The position numbers were made by a program, and so were the translations under genes. A stretch of DNA of 8,176 bases, from positions 1 to 8,176 of the forward strand of contig JASHUS010000125.1 in assembly GCA_030039865.1 (NCBI GenBank), read 5' to 3'. Of the stretch, positions 1 through 5,767 are shown piece after piece (position 1 is the stretch's first letter; the number at the start of each line of letters is the position of its first letter). Below the pieces are notes generated by a model. The model had not been told where the DNA came from. It made no database searches and saw only the letters and a list, made by a program, of their open reading frames with translations. The DNA is from Thermoplasmata archaeon (GTDB lineage Archaea > Thermoplasmatota > Thermoplasmata > Lutacidiplasmatales > UBA184).

Positions 1-123
1 AAGTGCCGCACGCCGCTTCGGCACCGGGGGCTTAGCGAGTACGTCTGCCCGGCGTGCGCTCAGACCGTCCAGTTCCCGGTCGGTGCGGCGCTCGCGCCGT
101 CCCCGGCGACCCCGCCGAGCTAG
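1..123 (+). CDS. C-terminal end of a zinc-ribbon protein (partial, 5' end outside window)
   Basis: An open frame enters from the left edge and gives 40 residues before a TAG stop. The fragment begins Lys-Cys-Arg-Thr-Pro-Leu and then has Cys-Pro-Ala-Cys (Cys16 and Cys19 of the fragment), followed by Gln-Thr-Val-Gln-Phe and a low-complexity Ala/Pro tail. Cys2 with the later CPxC pair looks like the second half of a four-cysteine zinc ribbon whose first cysteine lies outside the window. The function of the whole protein cannot be judged; zinc ribbons at the C-terminus occur in many archaeal proteins. The gene is convergent with hutH, and both stop codons sit in one CTAG at 120-123. Confidence 0.55.
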   Translation, partial: KCRTPLRHRGLSEYVCPACAQTVQFPVGAALAPSPATPPS

Positions 124-1649
124 AACGGGACCGTCGCGCGGACCTCGCTGACGAGCGAGCGGTCCTGGATCGCCGCGGCGATCCGCTCGATGTCCGCCGA
201 CGGGCTGCGATCGCGGGTCCAGGCCGTCACGCGGGTTCGCAGGGCCCGGAGCGCCGCTTCGCTTCCGCGGCCGCCGGACCGGGGATGGCGGAGCTCGAGC
301 GCCTGACCGGCGACCATCCACTCGACCGCGACGACCTTGCACGTGTTGTCGAGGATGCGACGCAGCTTCGCCCCCGCCCAGGGTCCCATCGAGACGAAGT
401 CCTCCTGGTCCGCCGACGTCGAGAGGCTGCTCGCGCTCGCCGGATGGACGAGCGTCTGGTTCTCGTTGACGAGCGCCGCGGCGAGGTACTGCGGGACCAT
501 GAATCCCGAGCTCACGCCGGGCTCGGGGGCGAGGAAGGCGGGGAGCCCGCGGTTCAACGCCGGGTGGACGAGCCGGGCGGTCCGCCGCTCGCTGAACGCC
601 GCGACGTACTGGACCGCGATCGCGAGCGTGTCGAGCGCGAGGGCGAGCGGCTGGCCGTGGAAGTTCCCGCCGTTGACGAACTCGCTCTCCCCGAAGACGA
701 CCGGATTGTCGCTGACCGCGTTGAGCTCGGGCACGACGCGGCGCTCGGCGAAGTCGAGCGCGAGCACGACGGCGGCGAGGACCTGCGGGATGCAGCGGAG
801 CGTGTACGGGTCCTGGCCCTTCCAGGTCGCCCGGGGCGCGGAGAGATCGCTGCCCGCGAGCAGGGTCCGCATCGTCTCCGCGACCGCGCGCTGCTCGGGA
901 GAGTTCCGGACCTCCCCGAGGCGGTCGTCGAGGGCCTCGGGCGAGCCCTCGAGCGCGTCGTAGCTGACGGCCGCCGCCACCAGGGCGGCCCGGAGGAGCG
1001 CGCGGCCGTCCGCGACGGCGAGCGCCAGGTACGACGCCATGAGCGCCGTTCCGTTGAGGAGCGCGACCCCTTCCTTCTCCGCGAGCTCGAGCGGCGCGAT
1101 CCCGGCGGCGCGCAGGACCTCGCCGGCGGGCGCGGGATGGGCGAAGCCCGGGCGCGCGAACGCGCCCTCTCCGAGGAGCGCGAGGGAAAGGTGGGCGAGC
1201 GGCGCGAGGTCCCCGGACGCTCCGACCGACCCCTGCTCGGGGATCCAGGGGACGAGTCCGTGGTTGAGGAGATCGGCGAGTCGCTCGACGAGCACGAGCC
1301 GAACGCCGGAGTGCCCGCGGAGGAGTGAGTTCAGCCGGACGAGCATCATCCCGCGGACGACGTCCTCGGGGAGCGCGGGGCCGGTGCCGCTCGCGTGGCT
1401 GCGGACGAGCGACGTCTGGAGCTCGAGGGCCTTCGAGCGCGGCACGACGCGATCGGAAAGCGCGCCGAAGCCGGTCGTCACGCCGTAGACCGCCCGGTCC
1501 TCGGCCAGCACCCGGTCGACCGCACGACGGCTCGCCGTCACGGCCTCGCGCGCCGTCGGCGCGATCGCGACCGACCGTCGGTCGCGCGCGACGGCGAGGA
1601 AGTCCTCCAGCGTGAGGGACCGCCCGTCGAGCGGGATCGCGTCGGACAT
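120..1649 (-). CDS. hutH: Histidine ammonia-lyase
   Basis: Cytosolic enzyme that removes ammonia from L-histidine to give urocanate, the first step of histidine degradation. With the ATG at 1649 the protein has 509 residues, the normal HutH length, and begins in the typical way (MSDAIPLDGRSLTLEDFL). Visible motifs: YGVTTGFG at 55-62, the Ala-Ser-Gly triad at 144-146 (in GSVGASGDLAPLAHL) that cyclises to the MIO electrophile, QDPYTLRC at 279-286, SDNPVVF at 313-319, NFHGQPLA near 330, and QEDFVSMG at 415-422. Where many HutH proteins have His in QEDHVSM this one has Phe; this may be lineage variation, or it may bear on substrate choice, so a related aromatic amino-acid lyase is not fully excluded. 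An in-frame GTG at 1691 would add 14 residues of low-complexity Ala/Ser/Gly/Arg sequence and start 4 bp after the sodN stop; I prefer the ATG on family length, though neither has a clear ribosome binding site. No hutU or hutI is in the window. No promoter is visible, so the gene is probably read through from sodN. Confidence 0.93.
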   Translation of the reverse strand: MSDAIPLDGRSLTLEDFLAVARDRRSVAIAPTAREAVTASRRAVDRVLAEDRAVYGVTTGFGALSDRVVPRSKALELQTSLVRSHASGTGPALPEDVVRGMMLVRLNSLLRGHSGVRLVLVERLADLLNHGLVPWIPEQGSVGASGDLAPLAHLSLALLGEGAFARPGFAHPAPAGEVLRAAGIAPLELAEKEGVALLNGTALMASYLALAVADGRALLRAALVAAAVSYDALEGSPEALDDRLGEVRNSPEQRAVAETMRTLLAGSDLSAPRATWKGQDPYTLRCIPQVLAAVVLALDFAERRVVPELNAVSDNPVVFGESEFVNGGNFHGQPLALALDTLAIAVQYVAAFSERRTARLVHPALNRGLPAFLAPEPGVSSGFMVPQYLAAALVNENQTLVHPASASSLSTSADQEDFVSMGPWAGAKLRRILDNTCKVVAVEWMVAGQALELRHPRSGGRGSEAALRALRTRVTAWTRDRSPSADIERIAAAIQDRSLVSEVRATVPF

Positions 1650-1695
1650 CCCGGAGGCCCGGGCCGCAGGGGATCCGCTCGCCCTTCCCACCCGC

Positions 1696-2229
1696 CTAGG
1701 CCTGCACCGGCACGACGAGCTCGCCGCCGGACTTCTGCAGCGACGGCACCTTGCGCGTCTTGGCGCCCTTCGTCTGCCAGAAGATGTCGGCGAAGTCCTG
1801 GACCTGCTTCAGGAGCTCCTGGGCGTCCGCGAGCGAGGTGCCCTGCCGGGACTTGGACGCCTGCTTCAGGATCTTCCAGACGAGCTCGTGCGTCTGCGGG
1901 AACTGCTTCGCGTGATCCGGGGTGAAGTAGTCGCCCCAGATGACCCGCACCTCCTGCTTCACGCGCTCGGCGTGCTGCTCCTTCACCGCGGTGTAGCGAG
2001 CAATCTGGGAGGCGTACGCGGCCCGGTCCTCGGGCTTCGCGTCCATCGGCGGCATCTTGAGGTCCGCGATGAGCTGGTCCATCCGGATCACGGTGAGCGC
2101 GGCGATCTGCGCCTCGTGCGGGTCATAAATTCCACACGGTATGTCGCAGTGGGCATAGACGGTGCGGGGCGGGTGCACACGATCCCAGAGGCGTTCGACC
2201 CAGCCGATTGAACGAGAGCCGGCGGACAT
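1696..2229 (-). CDS. sodN: Nickel superoxide dismutase precursor
   Basis: Ni-SOD disproportionates superoxide to oxygen and hydrogen peroxide. The mature enzyme binds nickel through its own N-terminus: His1 (amine and imidazole), Cys2 and Cys6. Here the hook HCDIPCGIY is at precursor residues 27-35, so cleavage after Ala26 (…TVYA|HCD) would expose His1, with Cys2, Asp3, Cys6 and Tyr9 all present. The 26-residue propeptide (MSAGSRSIGWVERLWDRV…) is charged and amphipathic and is not a Sec signal. The mature part is 151 residues, mostly helical by family analogy; segments such as KEQHAERVKQEV, DYFTPDH, FPQTHELVWKILKQASKSRQ and IFWQTK match the four-helix Ni-SOD body. It is longer than the roughly 117-residue Streptomyces mature enzyme, partly through a C-terminal tail (KVPSLQKSGGELVVPVQA). 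The TVxA-HCD cleavage context is like that of non-actinobacterial Ni-SODs. The divergent neighbour is the likely maturation protease, and hutH follows on the same strand. Transcription is probably leaderless from a box A at 2253-2259. Confidence 0.95.
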   Translation of the reverse strand: MSAGSRSIGWVERLWDRVHPPRTVYAHCDIPCGIYDPHEAQIAALTVIRMDQLIADLKMPPMDAKPEDRAAYASQIARYTAVKEQHAERVKQEVRVIWGDYFTPDHAKQFPQTHELVWKILKQASKSRQGTSLADAQELLKQVQDFADIFWQTKGAKTRKVPSLQKSGGELVVPVQA

Positions 2230-2252
2230 GCTCGGGCGAGCCCGGAAGGGCC

Positions 2253-2259
2253 GATAAAG
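2253..2259 (-). promoter_or_regulatory. Predicted box A (TATA element) of sodN
   Basis: On the minus strand this reads CTTTATC, the only AT-rich run in the 30-bp sodN/sodX spacer. The first T of its TTAT core is 28 nt upstream of the A of the sodN ATG, which fits an archaeal box A driving a leaderless mRNA. It directly abuts the sodX start codon at 2260. The call rests on position and composition only. Confidence 0.5.
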
Positions 2260-2637
2260 ATGCCGTCCACGCCCGAGGACTCACCGCCGACCCGGTCCCG
2301 CTTGCGCCCGCGGCGGAGCGTGCGCGTCGAGGTCGCGGACGAGAGCATGCTCCCGACCCTCCGGCCGGGCGACCGGCTCCGGGTAGATCGCAGCGAGTAC
2401 CGCGAACGGGCGCCCCGCGTCGGGGAGATCGTCGTGTTCGTCGATCCCGAGGCGCCGCGGCGGTGGCTCGTGAAGCGGGTCAGCGCCGTGGACGTCGGCC
2501 AACGCACGATCGAGGTGCGGGGCGACAACGCGGCGCTCGCGCGCGACAGCCGCCGCTTCGGCCCGGTGCCGCTTGAGCAGCTCATCGGCCGGGCCTACCG
2601 GATCTACGCCCCCCGCGTACGTCGCCGGGACCTTTGA
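2260..2637 (+). CDS. sodX: Nickel-type SOD maturation protease, signal-peptidase-like (S24/S26 fold)
   Basis: Predicted serine protease of 125 residues that removes the Ni-SOD propeptide so that nickel can bind the new N-terminus. The signal-peptidase-type boxes are clear: ESMLPTLRPGDRL with nucleophile Ser29, RRWLVKRV with general base Lys72, and GDNAALARDSRRFGPVP from Gly88. The Ser/Lys dyad is the bacterial type; the archaeal secretory peptidase Sec11 instead uses His in the base position. There is no hydrophobic segment, and the N-terminus is Pro/Arg-rich, so the enzyme should be soluble and cytosolic rather than a secretory peptidase. The function assignment rests on the motifs plus its place divergent from sodN, 30 bp apart, the known sodN-sodX partnership. 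The ATG at 2260 is the first Met and leaves a 28-residue lead before the catalytic Ser. No ribosome binding site or own promoter is evident. Confidence 0.88.
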   Translation: MPSTPEDSPPTRSRLRPRRSVRVEVADESMLPTLRPGDRLRVDRSEYRERAPRVGEIVVFVDPEAPRRWLVKRVSAVDVGQRTIEVRGDNAALARDSRRFGPVPLEQLIGRAYRIYAPRVRRRDL

Positions 2638-2655
2638 CCGCGCGCCCTCCCCAAC

Positions 2656-2662
2656 CCTTATG
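2656..2662 (+). promoter_or_regulatory. Predicted box A of the wtpABC-regulator operon
   Basis: The short AT-rich run CCTTATG stands out in the 48-bp spacer after sodX. The first T of TTAT (2658) is 28 nt upstream of the A of the ATG at 2686, the same spacing as at sodN, which fits leaderless transcription. This spacing is also a reason to prefer the 2686 start over the ATG at 2665. Confidence 0.5.
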
Positions 2663-2689
2663 CGATGTGGCAATTACGCACATCGATGT
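2663..2689 (+). promoter_or_regulatory. Candidate operator: inverted repeat with GATGT half-sites
   Basis: CGATGTG (2663-2669) and CACATCG (2679-2685) form a perfect 7-bp inverted repeat with a 9-bp spacer. The right arm also joins the next bases into the 10-bp palindrome ACATCGATGT (2680-2689), so there are three GATGT half-sites in 27 bp. The element sits between the predicted box A and the wtpA start codon, so a bound protein would block initiation. The natural candidate is the ModE-like regulator encoded last in the same operon, possibly responding to oxyanion. No second copy of the 7-bp arm was noticed elsewhere in the window. Confidence 0.45.
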
Positions 2690-3852
2690 CGGCCGAAGCA
2701 CCCGCGCCCGCCCCGAACGCCGCGCCTCCCGCCCGCTCGACGATGCCGGGAACGTCGACCGCGGTCTGGATCGTCGTCGTGATCATCGTCGCGGCGGCCG
2801 TGGGCGGCCTCGGTTTCTACGCGGGGTACGAGTACCGCGGGTCCTCCGCCGCATCGAGCGCCGCCGCCAACAATACGCTCTCGATCCTCGGCGCGGGGAC
2901 GCTGACCGTCACGTTCCCGGAGCTCGCGAGCGCGCTCGTGAACCAGACCCCCGGGATCTCGGCGCCGGCCGCCGCGCAGACGTACGAAGGATCGATCGAC
3001 ATCACGACCGCCATCACGAGCCTCGCCGCGAGGACGGACGTTGCCGCGCTCGCCGACTTCCGGCTCGTCCCGCAGATGCTCGAGCCGAAGTACGCGAACT
3101 ATGAGGTGGTCTTCGCGACGACCCAGGAGGCGTTGATCTACAACTCCTCGTTCCCCGCGTTCAACGGGATCAACGCGCAGAACTGGGGCGAGAAGCTCGT
3201 CCAGGCCGTGACGACGCCCGGCGTGCCGAAACTCGGCGTTTGGAACGCCTCGACCGACCCGAACGGCTACAACGAGATCTTCAGCATGATGCTCCAGGGG
3301 CAGTTCTACCAAGGCGGGAACATCTCCGCCATCTACAGCCACTTCTACAACGGCGCGCCCGGAGCGTACGCGACCCCCAACCCGGCGACGACGCTCCTCG
3401 AGCACGAGTCCCAAGCGGTCAACCTGGTGAGGACCGGCGTCGTCTCGGCTGTGATCACGTACAAGCCGATCGCACTCCAGAACCCCGGCCTCCACTACGT
3501 CCTCTTCAACACGACCGTGGGCCTGATGGCGAATGACTCAGCCGCGCTCGCCGCGTATGCCGCCCTCCCGGGCACCCAGATCATCTCCGCGTCCGGCGCG
3601 CTCGTGACGGTGCATCCTGCCCCGATCCTCTTCTCGGCGACCGTACCGCTCAACGCGCCGAATCCGGCGCTCGGCGCCGCGTTCCTCCACCTGCTCGTCT
3701 CGCCGCAGGGGAGCCGGATCCTCTCGGAGGACGGCGCGTGGAACCCGATCTTCCCGGGCTGGTCGAACAACGTGACCGGGGTGCCGTCCATCCTGGCCCC
3801 CGATGTCGTGCCGCTCCCGTCGTGGGCGACGACGTTCGTCCCTAACGCATGA
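2686..3852 (+). CDS. wtpA: Tungstate/molybdate-type ABC transporter substrate-binding protein, membrane anchored
   Basis: Extracytoplasmic binding protein that delivers an oxyanion to the WtpB-WtpC importer; 388 residues from the ATG at 2686. A short Ala/Pro-rich N-terminus is followed by one hydrophobic segment (WIVVVIIVAAAVGGLGFYAG) that would anchor it to the outer face of the membrane; there is no lipobox Cys. WtpA-like sequence follows: an AGTLTVTF motif after the anchor, YEGSIDITTAI, TDVAALADFRLVPQML, YEVVFATTQEALIYN, a DPNGYNEIF motif with Asp191, and AVITYKPIALQNPGLHY around 256-272. Two differences from my recollection of the family are notable: AGS reads AGT, and the position usually read as Glu in FEYKS-type motifs is Thr258. 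Eight N-X-S/T sequons lie outside the anchor, in keeping with an extracellular, possibly glycosylated domain. An in-frame ATG at 2665 would add seven residues but falls inside the putative operator. The stop overlaps wtpB as ATGA. Tungstate or molybdate is the likely ligand from context, with the specificity uncertain. Confidence 0.85.
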   Translation: MSAEAPAPAPNAAPPARSTMPGTSTAVWIVVVIIVAAAVGGLGFYAGYEYRGSSAASSAAANNTLSILGAGTLTVTFPELASALVNQTPGISAPAAAQTYEGSIDITTAITSLAARTDVAALADFRLVPQMLEPKYANYEVVFATTQEALIYNSSFPAFNGINAQNWGEKLVQAVTTPGVPKLGVWNASTDPNGYNEIFSMMLQGQFYQGGNISAIYSHFYNGAPGAYATPNPATTLLEHESQAVNLVRTGVVSAVITYKPIALQNPGLHYVLFNTTVGLMANDSAALAAYAALPGTQIISASGALVTVHPAPILFSATVPLNAPNPALGAAFLHLLVSPQGSRILSEDGAWNPIFPGWSNNVTGVPSILAPDVVPLPSWATTFVPNA

Positions 3853-4727
3853 GCGCGGGGGGAACCGGCCCCCCTCGCCCGCGACGGTACCGCGGGACCC
3901 CGTGGCTCGTCCTGCAGATCGTCCTGACGGGCTCGCTGCTGCTCCTGCTCCTCCTCCCGATCTACGCGCTGTTCACCTACGCACCGCTCTCGCAGATCCT
4001 CGACGCCGCGACGAACCCGGCGGTCGACGCGTCGATCTGGTTCACGCTCTACGCCTCGGGCCTGACCGTCCTCGCCGCGGTGATCCTCGCGATCCCGGCC
4101 GGCTACCTCCTCGCGCGCCGTCGGTTCCCGGGCCGGAGCGTCGTCGAGTCGGCGATCGCGCTCCCGATCGCGGTCCCCCACCTGATGGTCGGGCTCGGGC
4201 TCTTCCTCGTCTTCGCGCTCCCGGGAACGCCGCTCTACCGGTTCGCGAACTCGATCGGCTTCCCTGTCTACTACACGATCTGGGGCGTGGTGCTCGTGAT
4301 GGCGGTCGTGAGCCTCCCGTACACCGTCCTCGCGGCCGAGCTCTCCTTCCGGTCGGTCGACGCCCGAGTTCTCGAAGCCGCCCGGTCGCTTGGCGCCGGG
4401 CCGGCGAACGCGTTCCTCACGGTCTCGTTCCCCCTCGCGCTGCGCGGGATCGTCGCCGGCCTCCTTCTCACCTGGGCGCGCGCGGTGAGCGAGGTCGGCG
4501 GGATCCTCATCATCGCGTACGAGGTCCTCCCGGGTGGGCCGTACCAGGGCCCTGTCACGTCCACAATCTCGGTGCTCGTCTACAACCTCTTCCAGGCGGG
4601 CGACCTCGAGGGAGCCGCGGCGGTGAGTTCGGTCTTCCTCCTGATTGCGTTCGCGATCTTTCTGGCGGTCCGTCTGGGGGAGCGGTCCGGATGGCTCCCG
4701 TGGCGAAGGGGGGACGTCGGGCCGTGA
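3849..4727 (+). CDS. wtpB: Tungstate/molybdate-type ABC transporter permease
   Basis: Inner channel subunit of the importer, 292 residues, expected to act as a dimer. Six hydrophobic segments are visible at roughly 20-42, 63-89, 103-124, 140-161, 196-217 and 257-276. The cytoplasmic EAA coupling motif begins at Glu176 (EAARSLGAGPANAFLTVSFP), which contacts the ATPase, and the ARAVSEVGGILIIAY stretch is characteristic of ModB/WtpB-type permeases. The start ATG overlaps the wtpA stop (ATGA) and no separate ribosome binding site is seen, so translation is probably coupled. The stop overlaps the GTG start of wtpC. The family is confident; tungstate versus molybdate versus another oxyanion cannot be told from the permease. 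Confidence 0.92.
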   Translation: MSAGGTGPPRPRRYRGTPWLVLQIVLTGSLLLLLLLPIYALFTYAPLSQILDAATNPAVDASIWFTLYASGLTVLAAVILAIPAGYLLARRRFPGRSVVESAIALPIAVPHLMVGLGLFLVFALPGTPLYRFANSIGFPVYYTIWGVVLVMAVVSLPYTVLAAELSFRSVDARVLEAARSLGAGPANAFLTVSFPLALRGIVAGLLLTWARAVSEVGGILIIAYEVLPGGPYQGPVTSTISVLVYNLFQAGDLEGAAAVSSVFLLIAFAIFLAVRLGERSGWLPWRRGDVGP

Positions 4728-5767
4728 GCGCATGGTCCGTCGAGGGGCTGGCGAGCCACCTCGAACATTTCCGCCTGGGACCGATCGACCTCGCGCTCAC
4801 CCCGGGGGAGGTCGTCGCGGTGCTCGGGAGCTCGGGCGCCGGCAAGACGACGCTCCTCCGCTCGCTCGCGGGCTTTCTGCCCGCCGACGCCGGCCGGATC
4901 GTCCGCGACGGGACCGACGTCACCGATCGTCCGCCCGAGAAGCGCGGTCTCGGCTACGTGCCGCAGGGCCTCGGCCTCTTCCCGCACCGCACCGTCGAGC
5001 GGAACGTCAGCTACCCGCTCGACGTCCGGGGGCGGACCGACGCCCCGGCCCGGAGTCGGGAGCTGCTCGAGCGCTTCGGCCTCCTTCCGCTCGCGCGACG
5101 CTATCCCGCGCGGCTCTCGGGCGGCGAGCTCCAGCGCGTGGCCCTCGCGCGGGCGTTGGCCGCCGAGCCCGAGCTGGTACTCTGGGACGAGCCGTGGCAG
5201 GCGCTCGACGTGGACGCGCGGCACACGCTCGGCGAGGTGATCGATGAGCTGCGCGAGAGCGCCTCCGTTCCCGTCGTGCTCGTCACCCACGACCCCGGTC
5301 TCGCGTTCTCCCACGCCGACTCGCTCCTGGTTCTCCGCGCGGGACGGCCGCTCTACGTCGGCGCGCCGATGTCGCTCCTCGACGCGCCGGTCGATGCGTT
5401 CACCGCGCGGTTCGTCGGCTACGAGAACGTCTACGATCGGTCGATCCTGGACGCCGCGCCCCCCGGCTCGTTCGCGGCCTGGCTCGCGGCGCGCGCCGGG
5501 CCGGGCGGCGTCGCGGTGTCCCGTCCGGCGGTGCGCGCGACCCCGGTCACCCCCGCCGCTTGGGACGGGATCGTCCGCTCCGCTCGGCCCACCCCCGAGG
5601 GGCTCGTGCTGACGCTGCGCGTCGGGGGCCTGGACCTATCGGCGCGCACCCCTCCGCCGGTCACTACGCCGCTCCCCACGGTCGGCGAGCGGGTCTCGTT
5701 CGTCATCGAGGAGATGAACGTCCGTCCGCTCGGCGCGGGACCGGCGCTGGCCGGAGGAGCGCGATGA
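4724..5767 (+). CDS. wtpC: Tungstate/molybdate-type ABC transporter ATP-binding protein with TOBE domain
   Basis: Cytoplasmic ATPase that powers oxyanion import with WtpB; 347 residues. Nucleotide-binding motifs in order: Walker A GSSGAGKTT (35-43), Q-loop Gln81 (GYVPQGLGLFPH), signature LSGGELQR (131-138), Walker B LVLWDE (151-156) and H-loop His189. The D-loop reads DEPWQALD where DEPLSALD is common. The C-terminal part (about 260-340) is a TOBE-like oxyanion-sensing domain (DGIVRSARPTPEGLVLTLRV…VGERVSFVIEEMNV), as in ModC proteins. I chose the GTG at 4724, which overlaps the wtpB stop as GTGA and is preceded by a purine run; an in-frame ATG at 4691 would add 11 residues (MAPVAKGGRRA) and is possible. 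Upstream extension of this frame beyond that only shadows wtpB. Confidence 0.92.
   Translation: MSAWSVEGLASHLEHFRLGPIDLALTPGEVVAVLGSSGAGKTTLLRSLAGFLPADAGRIVRDGTDVTDRPPEKRGLGYVPQGLGLFPHRTVERNVSYPLDVRGRTDAPARSRELLERFGLLPLARRYPARLSGGELQRVALARALAAEPELVLWDEPWQALDVDARHTLGEVIDELRESASVPVVLVTHDPGLAFSHADSLLVLRAGRPLYVGAPMSLLDAPVDAFTARFVGYENVYDRSILDAAPPGSFAAWLAARAGPGGVAVSRPAVRATPVTPAAWDGIVRSARPTPEGLVLTLRVGGLDLSARTPPPVTTPLPTVGERVSFVIEEMNVRPLGAGPALAGGAR

Noticed and set aside
54..1328. Long open frame on the plus strand opposite hutH
   Set aside because: It is extremely rich in Arg, Glu, Asp and Gly, has no recognisable domain, and lies wholly antisense to a well-supported hutH; this is the usual shadow in high-GC DNA.
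2230..2241. GCTCG-GG-CGAGC hairpin in the sodN/sodX spacer as a terminator or operator
   Set aside because: Two-base loop and short GC-only arms are expected by chance in this composition; no T-run follows.
3803..4723. N-terminal extension of wtpC upstream of its GTG (or ATG at 4691)
   Set aside because: The extension is Arg/Pro low-complexity sequence overlapping wtpB in another frame; the ATPase domain starts normally just after the GTG at 4724.
3495..4733. 412-codon open frame on the minus strand opposite wtpA/wtpB
   Set aside because: Low-complexity Arg/Asp/Glu content without motifs, antisense to the clear permease gene with its EAA motif.
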